Source: Candidatus Moraniibacteriota bacterium
GTDB taxonomy: Bacteria > Patescibacteriota > Minisyncoccia > Moranbacterales > UBA11712
Reading direction: 5' to 3'
Assembly: GCA_003157295.1 (NCBI GenBank)
Contig: PMJF01000028.1
Span: forward strand, 8,310 to 23,936
DNA: 15,627 bases
The notes beneath the pieces were generated by a model that saw only the letters and a list, made by a program, of their open reading frames with translations, ran no database searches and was not told where the DNA came from. Below are positions 1 through 6,622 of this stretch, in pieces. Positions within the stretch are counted from its first letter, which is position 1, and the number at the start of each line of letters is the position of its first letter. The position numbers were made by a program, and so were the translations under genes.

Positions 1-227
1 GCATAAACATCTGCGTCGATTTTCTGATCCTTGACTGATTGTGCAAATGACCAAAGAGAAGTACCGTAGTGCGTTCCAAGCTCCACGATCCTTTTGGGCT
101 TGATGTTGGCGATCAAATCATAGGCGAAATACTTGTGTCCCACCCAGGGCCATCCAGCATCTTTGAATTTTTCCTCATATTCAAATTTTGGCTGATAGAA
201 TTTCCATTCCATATAATTCAATTCCAT
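1..227 (-). CDS. Class I SAM-dependent methyltransferase, N-terminal part (cut by window edge)
   Basis: About 75 residues are visible before the window edge removes the rest. After an aromatic-rich start comes a classical SAM-binding motif I, VELGTHYGTSLW, preceded by a strand (KRIV) and followed by a helix; this is the pattern of Methyltransf_24/TylF-like methyltransferases common in surface polysaccharide clusters. I chose the ATG at 227, which overlaps the last 10 bases of the upstream ATPase gene and suggests translational coupling; a second in-frame ATG lies at 212 and could be the true start. The substrate cannot be read from the fragment. In Wzm/Wzt systems of the E. coli O8/O9 type a methyltransferase caps the glycan and the Wzt C-terminal domain recognises the cap, so a capping role is an attractive inference from the neighbour. 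The fold is fairly certain, the role is not. Confidence 0.7.
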   Translation of the reverse strand, partial: MELNYMEWKFYQPKFEYEEKFKDAGWPWVGHKYFAYDLIANIKPKRIVELGTHYGTSLWSFAQSVKDQKIDADVY

Positions 228-1549
228 TTATAATTAAGCTCTACTAATCCTCCCCTTTCATTATTTGAAATCACTTTGAATATTTTTGATTTGTCAACAA
301 AATCATAGGCGATTGAATCGTTTTTACCAAAAATACCTGATTTTATAAAATATGTATTTGTCTTTAATGGAATTGCGATATAATCAACATGAAAATAACC
401 CCTTTCAATATACTTTTTCGCGTCAATTTTATCAATAATTGTATTTATGCCAAAAATATAATTATTTTCTTGGTTATAGATTGCGATGCCAAAATTAATA
501 ACAGGAATTTCTTTATTTTTATTAAAATAAATTCTTACAGACATATCATCTCCTGTCTTAAAAATATTTTTCGCATTTCCGTCCTTATCTAAAAACTCTA
601 CTTTTGTAATTTCCGCAACTTTATTTTTCCTCTCTTCTTCCTGTCTTTTCTTTTCATCTTCAATTCTCATTTTTTCGTCCTCAAGCTCTTTGCCTTTCAT
701 ATATTCCAAACCCTTTTCCGCTTTTGCGTTTTTGCGCCTCTCTTCATTAAAAATCCGTTTTTCCTCATCGCTCATATTCTGATAAATGTATTCATTCCCC
801 ACTTCTTCCGGATTACCGATCATCTCAATTTTCCCTTCGCGGAGAAGCATGGCGCGGTCGCAATATCGCTGGACGGTGGCAATGTCATGCGTGACGAGAA
901 TCACCGTTTTTCCAGCATCTTTGTATTTATTGAATTCCTCCATGCACTTGCTCTGGAAATTCGTATCCCCTACCGCTAGCACCTCATCCATCAGCAGGAT
1001 TTCCCGATTGGCATGAACAGCCGTTGAAAACATCAGCCGCACCTGCATTCCGGACGAATAGTTTTTCACCTTTTGGTCAATGAAGCGGCGCAGTTCCGAA
1101 AATTCCACAATGTCGTCGAATTTTTCGTCAATTTGCTTATGAGAGAGTCCTAGCACCGCTGCGTTGAGATAGACATTGTCCCGCCCGGAGAGTTCCGGGT
1201 TGAAGCCGATGCCGAGCTCCAGAAATGGAGAAATCAGACCCTTGACCTTCACCTTGCCTTTGTCTGGAATATATATCCCCGCCAAGATCTTGAGCAGCGT
1301 TGAATTACCCGAGCCGTTGCGGCCGATGATCCCGAAAAATTCCCCTTTTTTCACCTCAAAACTGACGTCGTCCAGCGCTTTGAATTCTTCGTATCCATTG
1401 GAGTGAAAGAGGTTCACGAAAGCCCCCCGAATCGTCGAGATTTTCTCATGAGGAATGCGGAAGGTTTTGGAGACATTTTCGACTTTTATGGCTGTTTCCG
1501 CCGACTTGCGGTTTTCTTCAATTTGGTTAATTTTCTTGTCCCTTTCCAT
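218..1549 (-). CDS. Wzt/TagH-type polysaccharide ABC exporter ATPase with altered Walker A
   Basis: This 443-residue protein should power export of a lipid-linked glycan with a Wzm-type permease at the inner face of the membrane. In order: an N-terminal leader (1-20), an ABC ATPase domain (about 21-255), a highly charged Glu/Lys/Arg linker, probably coiled coil (261-312), and a C-terminal beta-rich domain like Wzt_C (313-440). Signature YSSGM (164-168), Walker B ILLMDE (184-189) and the H-loop His221 are intact. Walker A reads GRNGSGNST: the invariant lysine is Asn82 (codon AAT at 1306-1304). The frame stays open 60 bases upstream to an ATG at 1609, but a good promoter (TTGAAA, 17 bases, TATAGT) lies inside that extension, so I chose the ATG at 1549, which would be leaderless. 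GC content drops sharply in the 3' half. Family assignment is strong; whether it hydrolyses ATP is open. Confidence 0.9.
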   Translation of the reverse strand: MERDKKINQIEENRKSAETAIKVENVSKTFRIPHEKISTIRGAFVNLFHSNGYEEFKALDDVSFEVKKGEFFGIIGRNGSGNSTLLKILAGIYIPDKGKVKVKGLISPFLELGIGFNPELSGRDNVYLNAAVLGLSHKQIDEKFDDIVEFSELRRFIDQKVKNYSSGMQVRLMFSTAVHANREILLMDEVLAVGDTNFQSKCMEEFNKYKDAGKTVILVTHDIATVQRYCDRAMLLREGKIEMIGNPEEVGNEYIYQNMSDEEKRIFNEERRKNAKAEKGLEYMKGKELEDEKMRIEDEKKRQEEERKNKVAEITKVEFLDKDGNAKNIFKTGDDMSVRIYFNKNKEIPVINFGIAIYNQENNYIFGINTIIDKIDAKKYIERGYFHVDYIAIPLKTNTYFIKSGIFGKNDSIAYDFVDKSKIFKVISNNERGGLVELNYKWN

Positions 1550-1556
1550 GTTTACC

Positions 1557-1585
1557 ACTATAGCCCATTTAGGTCTTTTTTTCAA
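1557..1585 (-). promoter_or_regulatory. Promoter of the Wzt-like gene, leaderless start
   Basis: Reading the minus strand, -35 TTGAAA (1585-1580) and -10 TATAGT (1562-1557) are separated by exactly 17 bases. The -10 ends 7 bases before the ATG at 1549, so transcription would begin at or next to the start codon. This supports 1549 rather than 1609 as the start and implies a leaderless mRNA. Confidence 0.6.
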
Positions 1586-1598
1586 TCCCTTGATACAA

Positions 1599-1628
1599 TT
1601 AGACACCATTTTGGAGATATGCTAATAT
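1599..1628 (+). promoter_or_regulatory. Possible extended -10 promoter for the SpoIID-like gene
   Basis: A TG-n-TAATAT element (TG at 1620-1621, hexamer 1623-1628) lies 13 bases before the ATG at 1642. A poor -35 candidate, TTAGAC (1599-1604), is 18 bases upstream. It would be back to back with the minus-strand promoter at 1557-1585. No Shine-Dalgarno sequence precedes the ATG, which agrees with a very short leader. The match is weak. Confidence 0.3.
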
Positions 1629-1641
1629 ATCTGATAAGCTT

Positions 1642-2805
1642 ATGCAAAAAAGAAAAACAAAGAACATGGTATTCATATCGCTTATCATCGCATTTTTCAT
1701 TTCGGCGTTTGGTATTTTTTCCTTTTCTCAAAATATTGCCCAGGCCAAATCATCCGTCACGAAATGGCAGAAAAAACTTATAGCAATGGGTGTGGATCCG
1801 GCTCTTTATCAGGCTTGTCTTCCAAAAGTCAGCCGGGCGGAATATATAAGAGTGATGAAGCTTGCAGCGGGCTCTGGAACGGAAAAGCCTGCAACGGATA
1901 CGTCAGGATCGCTCGGGCCGGAAATCTCGGTGGGGCTGTGGAACTTTTCAAAATCCGACACTTTCAAGATCGATGCCAACAAAGGCTATAATATAAAAAA
2001 CAGCGATGGAAACGTCATCGCCCAAGTCGCGGCCGATTCGACCACCAAAGTGGAATATGACGACGATGGCGATCTGAAGGTTTCCGGCTCCATTGCTTCG
2101 ACAACGGTTTCGGACAAAGTTCTGTTTGACGCCACCGACGGCGACAACTCCACGCTCATATTCAATACGCATAAGCCTGGTGATGACTATGACCATTTTA
2201 GAGGCAAGATCGAAGTGAATTATTATCACGGGGACGATATTTATAGCGGCAGTTCCAGTTCGGTCACTCAGATCTGGGTCATCAACAAGCTTCCGCTCGA
2301 GCAGTATGTCTGGGGAATGGGAGAAACCACCGGAACCGGAGACACCGACCATGTGCGGGTGATGACGACGATTTTTCGAACTTATGGGGACTGGTATATC
2401 GAGAATGCCACGAAATATAAGCCCTTGGGATTCAAGATCCGCAGCGATTCCGGCTCCCAGATATACGGCGGATACGACTGGGAGAAGGATCATCCGAAGA
2501 TCAAAAGCGCGGCCGGAGACACTCGCGGAAAGATCATCAAATACAAAGGCGAGGTGGCGCTCACTCCCTATTGTTCCTATACCAACGGAAAAACAATAGA
2601 TTATCCCGGCCATGATTATCCCTATCTCAAATCGGTGAAGGATCATAGAAAAGGAATCATCAAAAGCCTCAAGCCCGGAGACAATGGAAATCATATGTGG
2701 GGACTTTCCGCTCACGGCGCGCTGGGCTTTGCTGAGGACGGCAAGGCATGGGATTGGATCTTGAAGTATTATTATACGGGCGTGAAAATCGAAGGCTCTT
2801 ATTAG
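1642..2805 (+). CDS. Secreted SpoIID/LytB-domain protein, putative peptidoglycan lytic transglycosylase
   Basis: The 387-residue protein starts with a basic n-region and a hydrophobic stretch (about 9-34) ending in AQA, a likely signal peptide. Residues 40-200 form an unrecognised region. The C-terminal half resembles SpoIID/LytB: LPLEQYVWGM leads into a stretch with Glu228, placed like the catalytic Glu of the LPLEEYVxGVxxxE motif in SpoIID, then FRTYGDWY (family: ARTYA), then PYCSYTNGKT (family: TSGG-like loop), and finally HMWGLSAHGALGFAEDGKAW with an ILKYYYTG end matching the family pattern GHGVGMSQWGA...ILxHYYPG. SpoIID cleaves denuded glycan strands; LytB-type proteins act in wall remodelling. 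The region around Glu228 is about two residues shorter than usual and family motifs are degenerate, so catalysis is not assured. The next gene starts 4 bases after the stop. Confidence 0.75.
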   Translation: MQKRKTKNMVFISLIIAFFISAFGIFSFSQNIAQAKSSVTKWQKKLIAMGVDPALYQACLPKVSRAEYIRVMKLAAGSGTEKPATDTSGSLGPEISVGLWNFSKSDTFKIDANKGYNIKNSDGNVIAQVAADSTTKVEYDDDGDLKVSGSIASTTVSDKVLFDATDGDNSTLIFNTHKPGDDYDHFRGKIEVNYYHGDDIYSGSSSSVTQIWVINKLPLEQYVWGMGETTGTGDTDHVRVMTTIFRTYGDWYIENATKYKPLGFKIRSDSGSQIYGGYDWEKDHPKIKSAAGDTRGKIIKYKGEVALTPYCSYTNGKTIDYPGHDYPYLKSVKDHRKGIIKSLKPGDNGNHMWGLSAHGALGFAEDGKAWDWILKYYYTGVKIEGSY

Positions 2806-2809
2806 GCTT

Positions 2810-3325
2810 ATGAAAAAATCGAAAATAATCTTGCTGGTCATTTTTGCGGTCGTCGCCTTGGCCATTCTTTATTTTGCCTTTGGCGTGGTCAAAAAACGCT
2901 ATTTTGGCGCTGGAAAAACAACCACTATAATAAACAGCGACACGCAAAACCAAACGGACAATCAGACTGGCAATCCTTCGACTGATCAGTCTGGCGATAA
3001 TCAGGAAACCACAACTCCCGATATCAATAATACCGCCCCGGGAGACGGCCGGCCAAATGTTCAAAACGCAGATTGCGACAACGATTGCGCAAACTTCAAG
3101 GGGAGTCCCGATAATCTGAAATACTGCCAGGAAGTTTGCGGAGATATACCCGTTACGAAGAAAGATTCTGAAAGCCAATGTGAAAATCTCTCGGGACTCG
3201 AGAAAGACAGTTGCTGGCGAGACCTCGCGGTTTCAAAATTGGACAGCGACCTGTGTGACAAGATTGGCGACGCCAAACTCAAAAAAGTCTGCAAAAACCG
3301 GGTAGTCGAAGAACTTTTGAATTAG
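2810..3325 (+). CDS. Membrane-anchored cysteine-rich protein with twin CX3C motif
   Basis: I do not recognise a named family. The 171-residue protein has one N-terminal membrane segment (about 6-26), then a basic stop-transfer patch (KKR), then a low-complexity Thr/Asn/Gln/Asp linker (37-86), placing the rest outside the cytoplasm. The end holds eight cysteines. C89-x3-C93-x12-C106-x3-C110 is a twin CX3C arrangement; C124, C135, C149 and C161 form a second block with amphipathic helices between them (GLEKDSCWRDLA, LDSDLCDKIGD). Both blocks look like disulfide-stapled helical hairpins. The gene begins 4 bases after the SpoIID-like gene and shares its terminator, so the two are probably one operon with an envelope role. 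A redox, binding or anchoring function would be a guess. Confidence 0.75.
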   Translation: MKKSKIILLVIFAVVALAILYFAFGVVKKRYFGAGKTTTIINSDTQNQTDNQTGNPSTDQSGDNQETTTPDINNTAPGDGRPNVQNADCDNDCANFKGSPDNLKYCQEVCGDIPVTKKDSESQCENLSGLEKDSCWRDLAVSKLDSDLCDKIGDAKLKKVCKNRVVEELLN

Positions 3326-3359
3326 AAATATACTTTTTTTTATAGTGTTAAAAATTTCG

Positions 3360-3387
3360 AAAAAGACCTGCTTGAGCGGGTTTTTTT
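3360..3387 (+). terminator. Rho-independent terminator of the SpoIID-like operon
   Basis: The stem ACCTGC/GCGGGT closes a TTGA tetraloop and is flanked by a 5' A-run and a 3' run of seven T, which lengthen the stem and supply the U-tract. It lies about 35 bases after the stop of the cysteine-rich gene. Confidence 0.85.
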
Positions 3388-3403
3388 GGATTTTGCCAAT
3401 TTT

Positions 3404-3436
3404 AAAGGGGGCGGCAGAAATCTGTCCGTCCCCTTT
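3404..3436 (-). terminator. Hairpin terminator after the 132-residue gene, possibly bidirectional
   Basis: An 11-position stem AAAGGGGACGG/CCGCCCCCTTT (one A-C mismatch, minus strand) is topped by an inner CAGA/TCTG stem. It starts 20 bases after the stop codon at 3456. The T-run is better on the plus strand (TTTTCTTT), so it may also back up the terminator at 3360-3387. Confidence 0.6.
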
Positions 3437-3455
3437 TCTTTCCAACAGAACATGC

Positions 3456-3854
3456 TTATGCGCTGCCTTCTTCAACTAAGTCTATGGCAAAGCCTATTTC
3501 TTTCCTTCTTTGCCGATAGGCACTTACGATCTCCCTAAGAGCGCTTTCCACCAGTTCGATAATGACAGGTTGGGCAAGCACCCTGACCGGAACGGAATTT
3601 TTGTCCTTAAAATATTTTGGATCAAAAATCTTGAGGATGTCTGCTTTCCTTTGAGGTAAAAAAGGGAAACTCACCTTCAAATCCTCAACCGACCCAAGAG
3701 AAATGTAATAGTGTGGGGGAATATAATACGAAGATCCCCCCGTCCCAAGCTCGTTTTCGAAATAGCCGATCGCAAGTTCTTGCCCATTGAAAAGAGGGGT
3801 AATTCTAACCGCCAGCTGCTCTAAAATTCCCATAATATTCTGGTTCTTCGCCAT
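3456..3854 (-). CDS. Unrecognised 132-residue soluble protein
   Basis: I cannot place this protein in a family. It has no signal peptide and no membrane segment. The N-terminal half looks like alternating beta strands (ELAIGYFENELG, SYYIPPHYYISLG, EDLKVSFPFLP), followed by a helical C-terminal half (about 92-130, EIVSAYRQRRKEIGFAIDLVEE). The start is well supported: a GGAAGGTGG Shine-Dalgarno sequence sits a few bases before the ATG at 3854. It is a single-gene unit with its own near-consensus promoter at 3931-3959 and a hairpin after the stop, unlike the crowded operons around it. A 17-base palindrome lies in its leader. The promoter suggests strong expression; function is unknown. Confidence 0.75.
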   Translation of the reverse strand: MAKNQNIMGILEQLAVRITPLFNGQELAIGYFENELGTGGSSYYIPPHYYISLGSVEDLKVSFPFLPQRKADILKIFDPKYFKDKNSVPVRVLAQPVIIELVESALREIVSAYRQRRKEIGFAIDLVEEGSA

Positions 3855-3882
3855 CGGCCACCTTCCTTGAGAAATTTGTCAT

Positions 3883-3899
3883 ACCTTGGAATCCAAGGT
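3883..3899. repeat. Perfect 17-base palindrome in the leader of the 132-residue gene
   Basis: ACCTTGGA and TCCAAGGT are perfect inverted copies around a single central base. The element lies between the predicted transcription start (about 3924) and the ATG at 3854. It could be an operator for a dimeric repressor or an RNA stem-loop; its CCTT arm could also pair with the AAGG of the downstream Shine-Dalgarno sequence. It has no T-run, so it is not a terminator. Confidence 0.6.
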
Positions 3900-3930
3900 T
3901 TATTGATTTGTTTGTTAAAGTTGTTTTTAT

Positions 3931-3959
3931 ATTATAAATCTTTTCGCGATATAAGTCAA
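3931..3959 (-). promoter_or_regulatory. Near-consensus sigma-70-type promoter of the 132-residue gene
   Basis: On the minus strand, -35 TTGACT (3959-3954) and a perfect -10 TATAAT (3936-3931) are separated by 17 bases. This is one of the two best promoters in the window and predicts a leader of about 70 bases. Confidence 0.75.
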
Positions 3960-3962
3960 TAG

Positions 3963-3985
3963 AAAAAGCCCTCTTTCTTTAAGGC
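3963..3985 (-). terminator. Probable terminator of the envelope operon
   Basis: On the minus strand, GCCTT/AGGGC (one G-T pair) forms a 5-bp stem with an 8-base loop and is followed by five T. It starts 21 bases after the stop of the lipase gene and just before the -35 of the next gene. The stem is short. Confidence 0.5.
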
Positions 3986-4006
3986 ACTTGAATTTTATAC
4001 CTTCAA

Positions 4007-6622
4007 TTAATTCTTCAACTCACTGATGCTCGCGATCAGTATCTCAGCGGCCAAAGGATCAACATTTTGTGGCGAATTTTTCCTGATGTGAGCGATCAGG
4101 TGATCGCAATGCCCTATAACCTCCTTTTGGTGTTTATCGTATGTTTTTTGGCTTATTTTGGATTTTTCGAGAAGCATTTGCTGTCTCTTGAGATGGACGC
4201 GAATGTTCCCCATCCAGCCGAGAAGATAATCCCTTTCGCCCTTTTTCCTGATGAGCTTTGTTTTGAAATAATTGCGGACCGAATTTTTGAGGTTGTCCAG
4301 TTGCCCTATTTTAGGCCGGGATCCGAATGGCTGCGGGGATGCATCAACAGCAGGCTCGACTTGAGTTTGAGCGTCTGTGAGAGCAACTTTGGGCACTTCG
4401 GCGTTTGTCTTCTCTTCTTCCTTCTTTTTGGAGAGAAGAGTCAGCGGTTCCACTTTTTTGACACTGTCGCCGGAAATCTCGATCTTATTTTCTTCTTGAA
4501 CCTTTGGCACGGCCGTCCCCGTGATCGTCGCCGTCGATTCCGCGGCTCCTTGCGAGCTGCTTTCGTCTTGCGTGATCTTTGTTGTTTCGATCGTATATTC
4601 TCCCGTCCCCGTCCCCTCCGCCAAAACTTTATATTCCCCGTCTTCGGGATTGGGAATGGTGATGAATTCTTGGTCGGTGTCAAAACCCGAATAGAAAGCG
4701 CCGGGAATCTGGTCAAATTCCGAACCATTGGCAAAATTTTTGCCGATTTTCTGGCCACTCGGAGATTGGATTTGAATGTCAACGGGAGAATGAACAAGGA
4801 TCAGGAGAATGTTGGGTATAGAAGTATTCTTTATCTCGTTCGTTGGTGTTTTTCCGGTCAGAATTTCGAGGATGTCCTTTTGGGCGTCGGTAGGAAGCGC
4901 GTTGTGCTCGAATGGCAAAGCGATTGTCCGATTGGCGGGAATCGAAATGCTTTCGGCGGAGATGAGAGGGACGGTGCCGTCGCCGTCGCTTTTTTTCATT
5001 CCTTCCCCAATCAACGGAATATTATATCCTTGTGGATAACCGTGCTCCCAAATTCCACCTGCCCCGACATTGTTTATAACATTAAAACCCGAAATCGTTG
5101 TTGTCGACCTATTTTGCTTACCAATAATTTTCGTAGTCTCAACATTCTCGAGTAATTTAACTTTAGATTGGTCATTCAAACTTTCCAGAAATTCATTCCG
5201 CGGATAATTGTTAGGATAACTTTCGCGCAAAGCAGAATCATTTTCAGCGTCGTAGAGATAATTATAGACCGGCAGAAGCTCTTTTGCAGATACAATCGGT
5301 CTTCCCTGAATATAATCGAAAATGCTGGAATAGCCATAATAACCATTTTCTTCCGCCTCATGCTTAAAAATAGACTTAAACAAATATGCCCAAGGTCCGT
5401 CAAACTCGCCTGCCTCCCACGTAAGATAATCTTTCGGCGCTCCCAAATTCGGAGTACCAACGGTGATCAGTTGGTCAACGTCGTTATCATAATAGCCGGA
5501 CTCGATATATTCTCTGGCCAAAAGACCACCCATTGAATGCGCGACAATATCCACTTTTGCCTTATGAGTCAGGTTTTTTATCTGCTGGATCTTTCCCCGG
5601 AGAGCCACGGCGTTCACTTTGTTGCTGTCCCGCCATTCATAGGGAAAAGTGAAAAGATCCTCTTCCGGAATATACCCGGCGTTTTCGAATTCGGCGTAAA
5701 GATTGTCGTAGGTGTGAAGAATAGGATCGAGTTGCCACTCCCCGTCTTTTTTCCAGGATCCCAAAATCCCGGGAATGATTATCACTGGATCGCCGATATG
5801 AGCAGGATCTTGCTTGAGCCACGGATCAAACGAAACTTGCCCTATGGCGGAATTTCCTTTGCCACTAGGATTGTTTTCGTTTTGCGGGCCGGATGCGTCT
5901 CCCCACCAATTATTTTTCGCATCAATCGCTCCCAGAGCCGGATTGGCGCTATTGATCCCTTGAGCACCAAACTTGTTTTGGAAAATGGCATTGTTGGATA
6001 TTTTGGCTTTTCTCGTTGAAGCTTGGACCAATATTCCGGTTTGGTTTTCCGCTATAATGTTGTTCTCAATGACCGGTTCCGCGTTATAGACCAGGATCCC
6101 ATAGCCGTTTTCCCTAAGCTCGCATTTTTTTACGGTTCTGTTCTTGTAATAATTATTTGACGAAGAAATCGAGATTCCAAAATTCGAATACCGTATCGCG
6201 GCGTTTTCGACATCGAGAATTTTATCCTCAGACGGATTGAAATTCAATGACGTCCAATCTCCTGTGTGAGGCTTATAATATCCATGATCATCATCTGTGT
6301 CGCCGCCGACTGCATCGTCGCGAAGGGACGTAAAAATCACTTTCTCTTCCGAAGTCCCATTAACAAAAAGATCGCTCTGGATATTGAGCCCGTCATTGCT
6401 GCCGGTGCCGAACTTCACGATGGTTCCGGCTTCGATGGTGAGCGGCGCTTTGATCTTTACCTGTCCCAGGACAATATAGGGGCTGTTTCCTTTTGTCCAC
6501 GTCGTCGGCTGATCGATTGAATACATAACCATCGTCGGACCGGCCGCTTTGGACGGATACAAAAAGAGCTGAAAACAAAATATTAAAAAAGCCAGACAAA
6601 ATGCCGGCTTAGTCCTCCTCAT
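4007..6622 (-). CDS. Secreted beta-helix / LCAT-like alpha-beta hydrolase fusion (putative surface lipase)
   Basis: The 871-residue protein begins with a signal peptide (MRRTK then a hydrophobic core, likely cut after SKA at about 26). Residues 45-240 look like a right-handed parallel beta-helix of the NosD/pectate-lyase type, with short repeats of Asn-rich rungs (VIENNIIAENQTGILV, KISNNAIFQN). Residues 275-590 are an LCAT/PGAP1-like alpha/beta hydrolase: oxyanion segment IIPGILGS (282-289), nucleophile AHSMGG with Ser363, acid Asp548 in GDGTVP, base His573 in FEHN, so the triad is complete. A beta-sandwich-like region (600-685), a Ser/Thr/Glu/Lys-rich linker (685-765) and a basic helical tail (770-871) follow. 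It probably hydrolyses or transfers acyl esters outside the cell; the beta-helix may bind glycan. Its ATG overlaps the preceding gene's stop (ATGA), indicating coupling. The substrate is unknown. Confidence 0.87.
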   Translation of the reverse strand: MRRTKPAFCLAFLIFCFQLFLYPSKAAGPTMVMYSIDQPTTWTKGNSPYIVLGQVKIKAPLTIEAGTIVKFGTGSNDGLNIQSDLFVNGTSEEKVIFTSLRDDAVGGDTDDDHGYYKPHTGDWTSLNFNPSEDKILDVENAAIRYSNFGISISSSNNYYKNRTVKKCELRENGYGILVYNAEPVIENNIIAENQTGILVQASTRKAKISNNAIFQNKFGAQGINSANPALGAIDAKNNWWGDASGPQNENNPSGKGNSAIGQVSFDPWLKQDPAHIGDPVIIIPGILGSWKKDGEWQLDPILHTYDNLYAEFENAGYIPEEDLFTFPYEWRDSNKVNAVALRGKIQQIKNLTHKAKVDIVAHSMGGLLAREYIESGYYDNDVDQLITVGTPNLGAPKDYLTWEAGEFDGPWAYLFKSIFKHEAEENGYYGYSSIFDYIQGRPIVSAKELLPVYNYLYDAENDSALRESYPNNYPRNEFLESLNDQSKVKLLENVETTKIIGKQNRSTTTISGFNVINNVGAGGIWEHGYPQGYNIPLIGEGMKKSDGDGTVPLISAESISIPANRTIALPFEHNALPTDAQKDILEILTGKTPTNEIKNTSIPNILLILVHSPVDIQIQSPSGQKIGKNFANGSEFDQIPGAFYSGFDTDQEFITIPNPEDGEYKVLAEGTGTGEYTIETTKITQDESSSQGAAESTATITGTAVPKVQEENKIEISGDSVKKVEPLTLLSKKKEEEKTNAEVPKVALTDAQTQVEPAVDASPQPFGSRPKIGQLDNLKNSVRNYFKTKLIRKKGERDYLLGWMGNIRVHLKRQQMLLEKSKISQKTYDKHQKEVIGHCDHLIAHIRKNSPQNVDPLAAEILIASISELKN

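Noticed and set aside
1948-2865. Open frame of 305 codons on the minus strand opposite the SpoIID-like gene
   Set aside because: No family features; the plus strand encodes a signal peptide and the SpoIID layout.
4067-5155. Open frame of 362 codons on the plus strand opposite the lipase gene
   Set aside because: It lies antisense to the lipase gene, whose catalytic residues, signal peptide and ATGA coupling fix the coding strand; the translation has no domain features.
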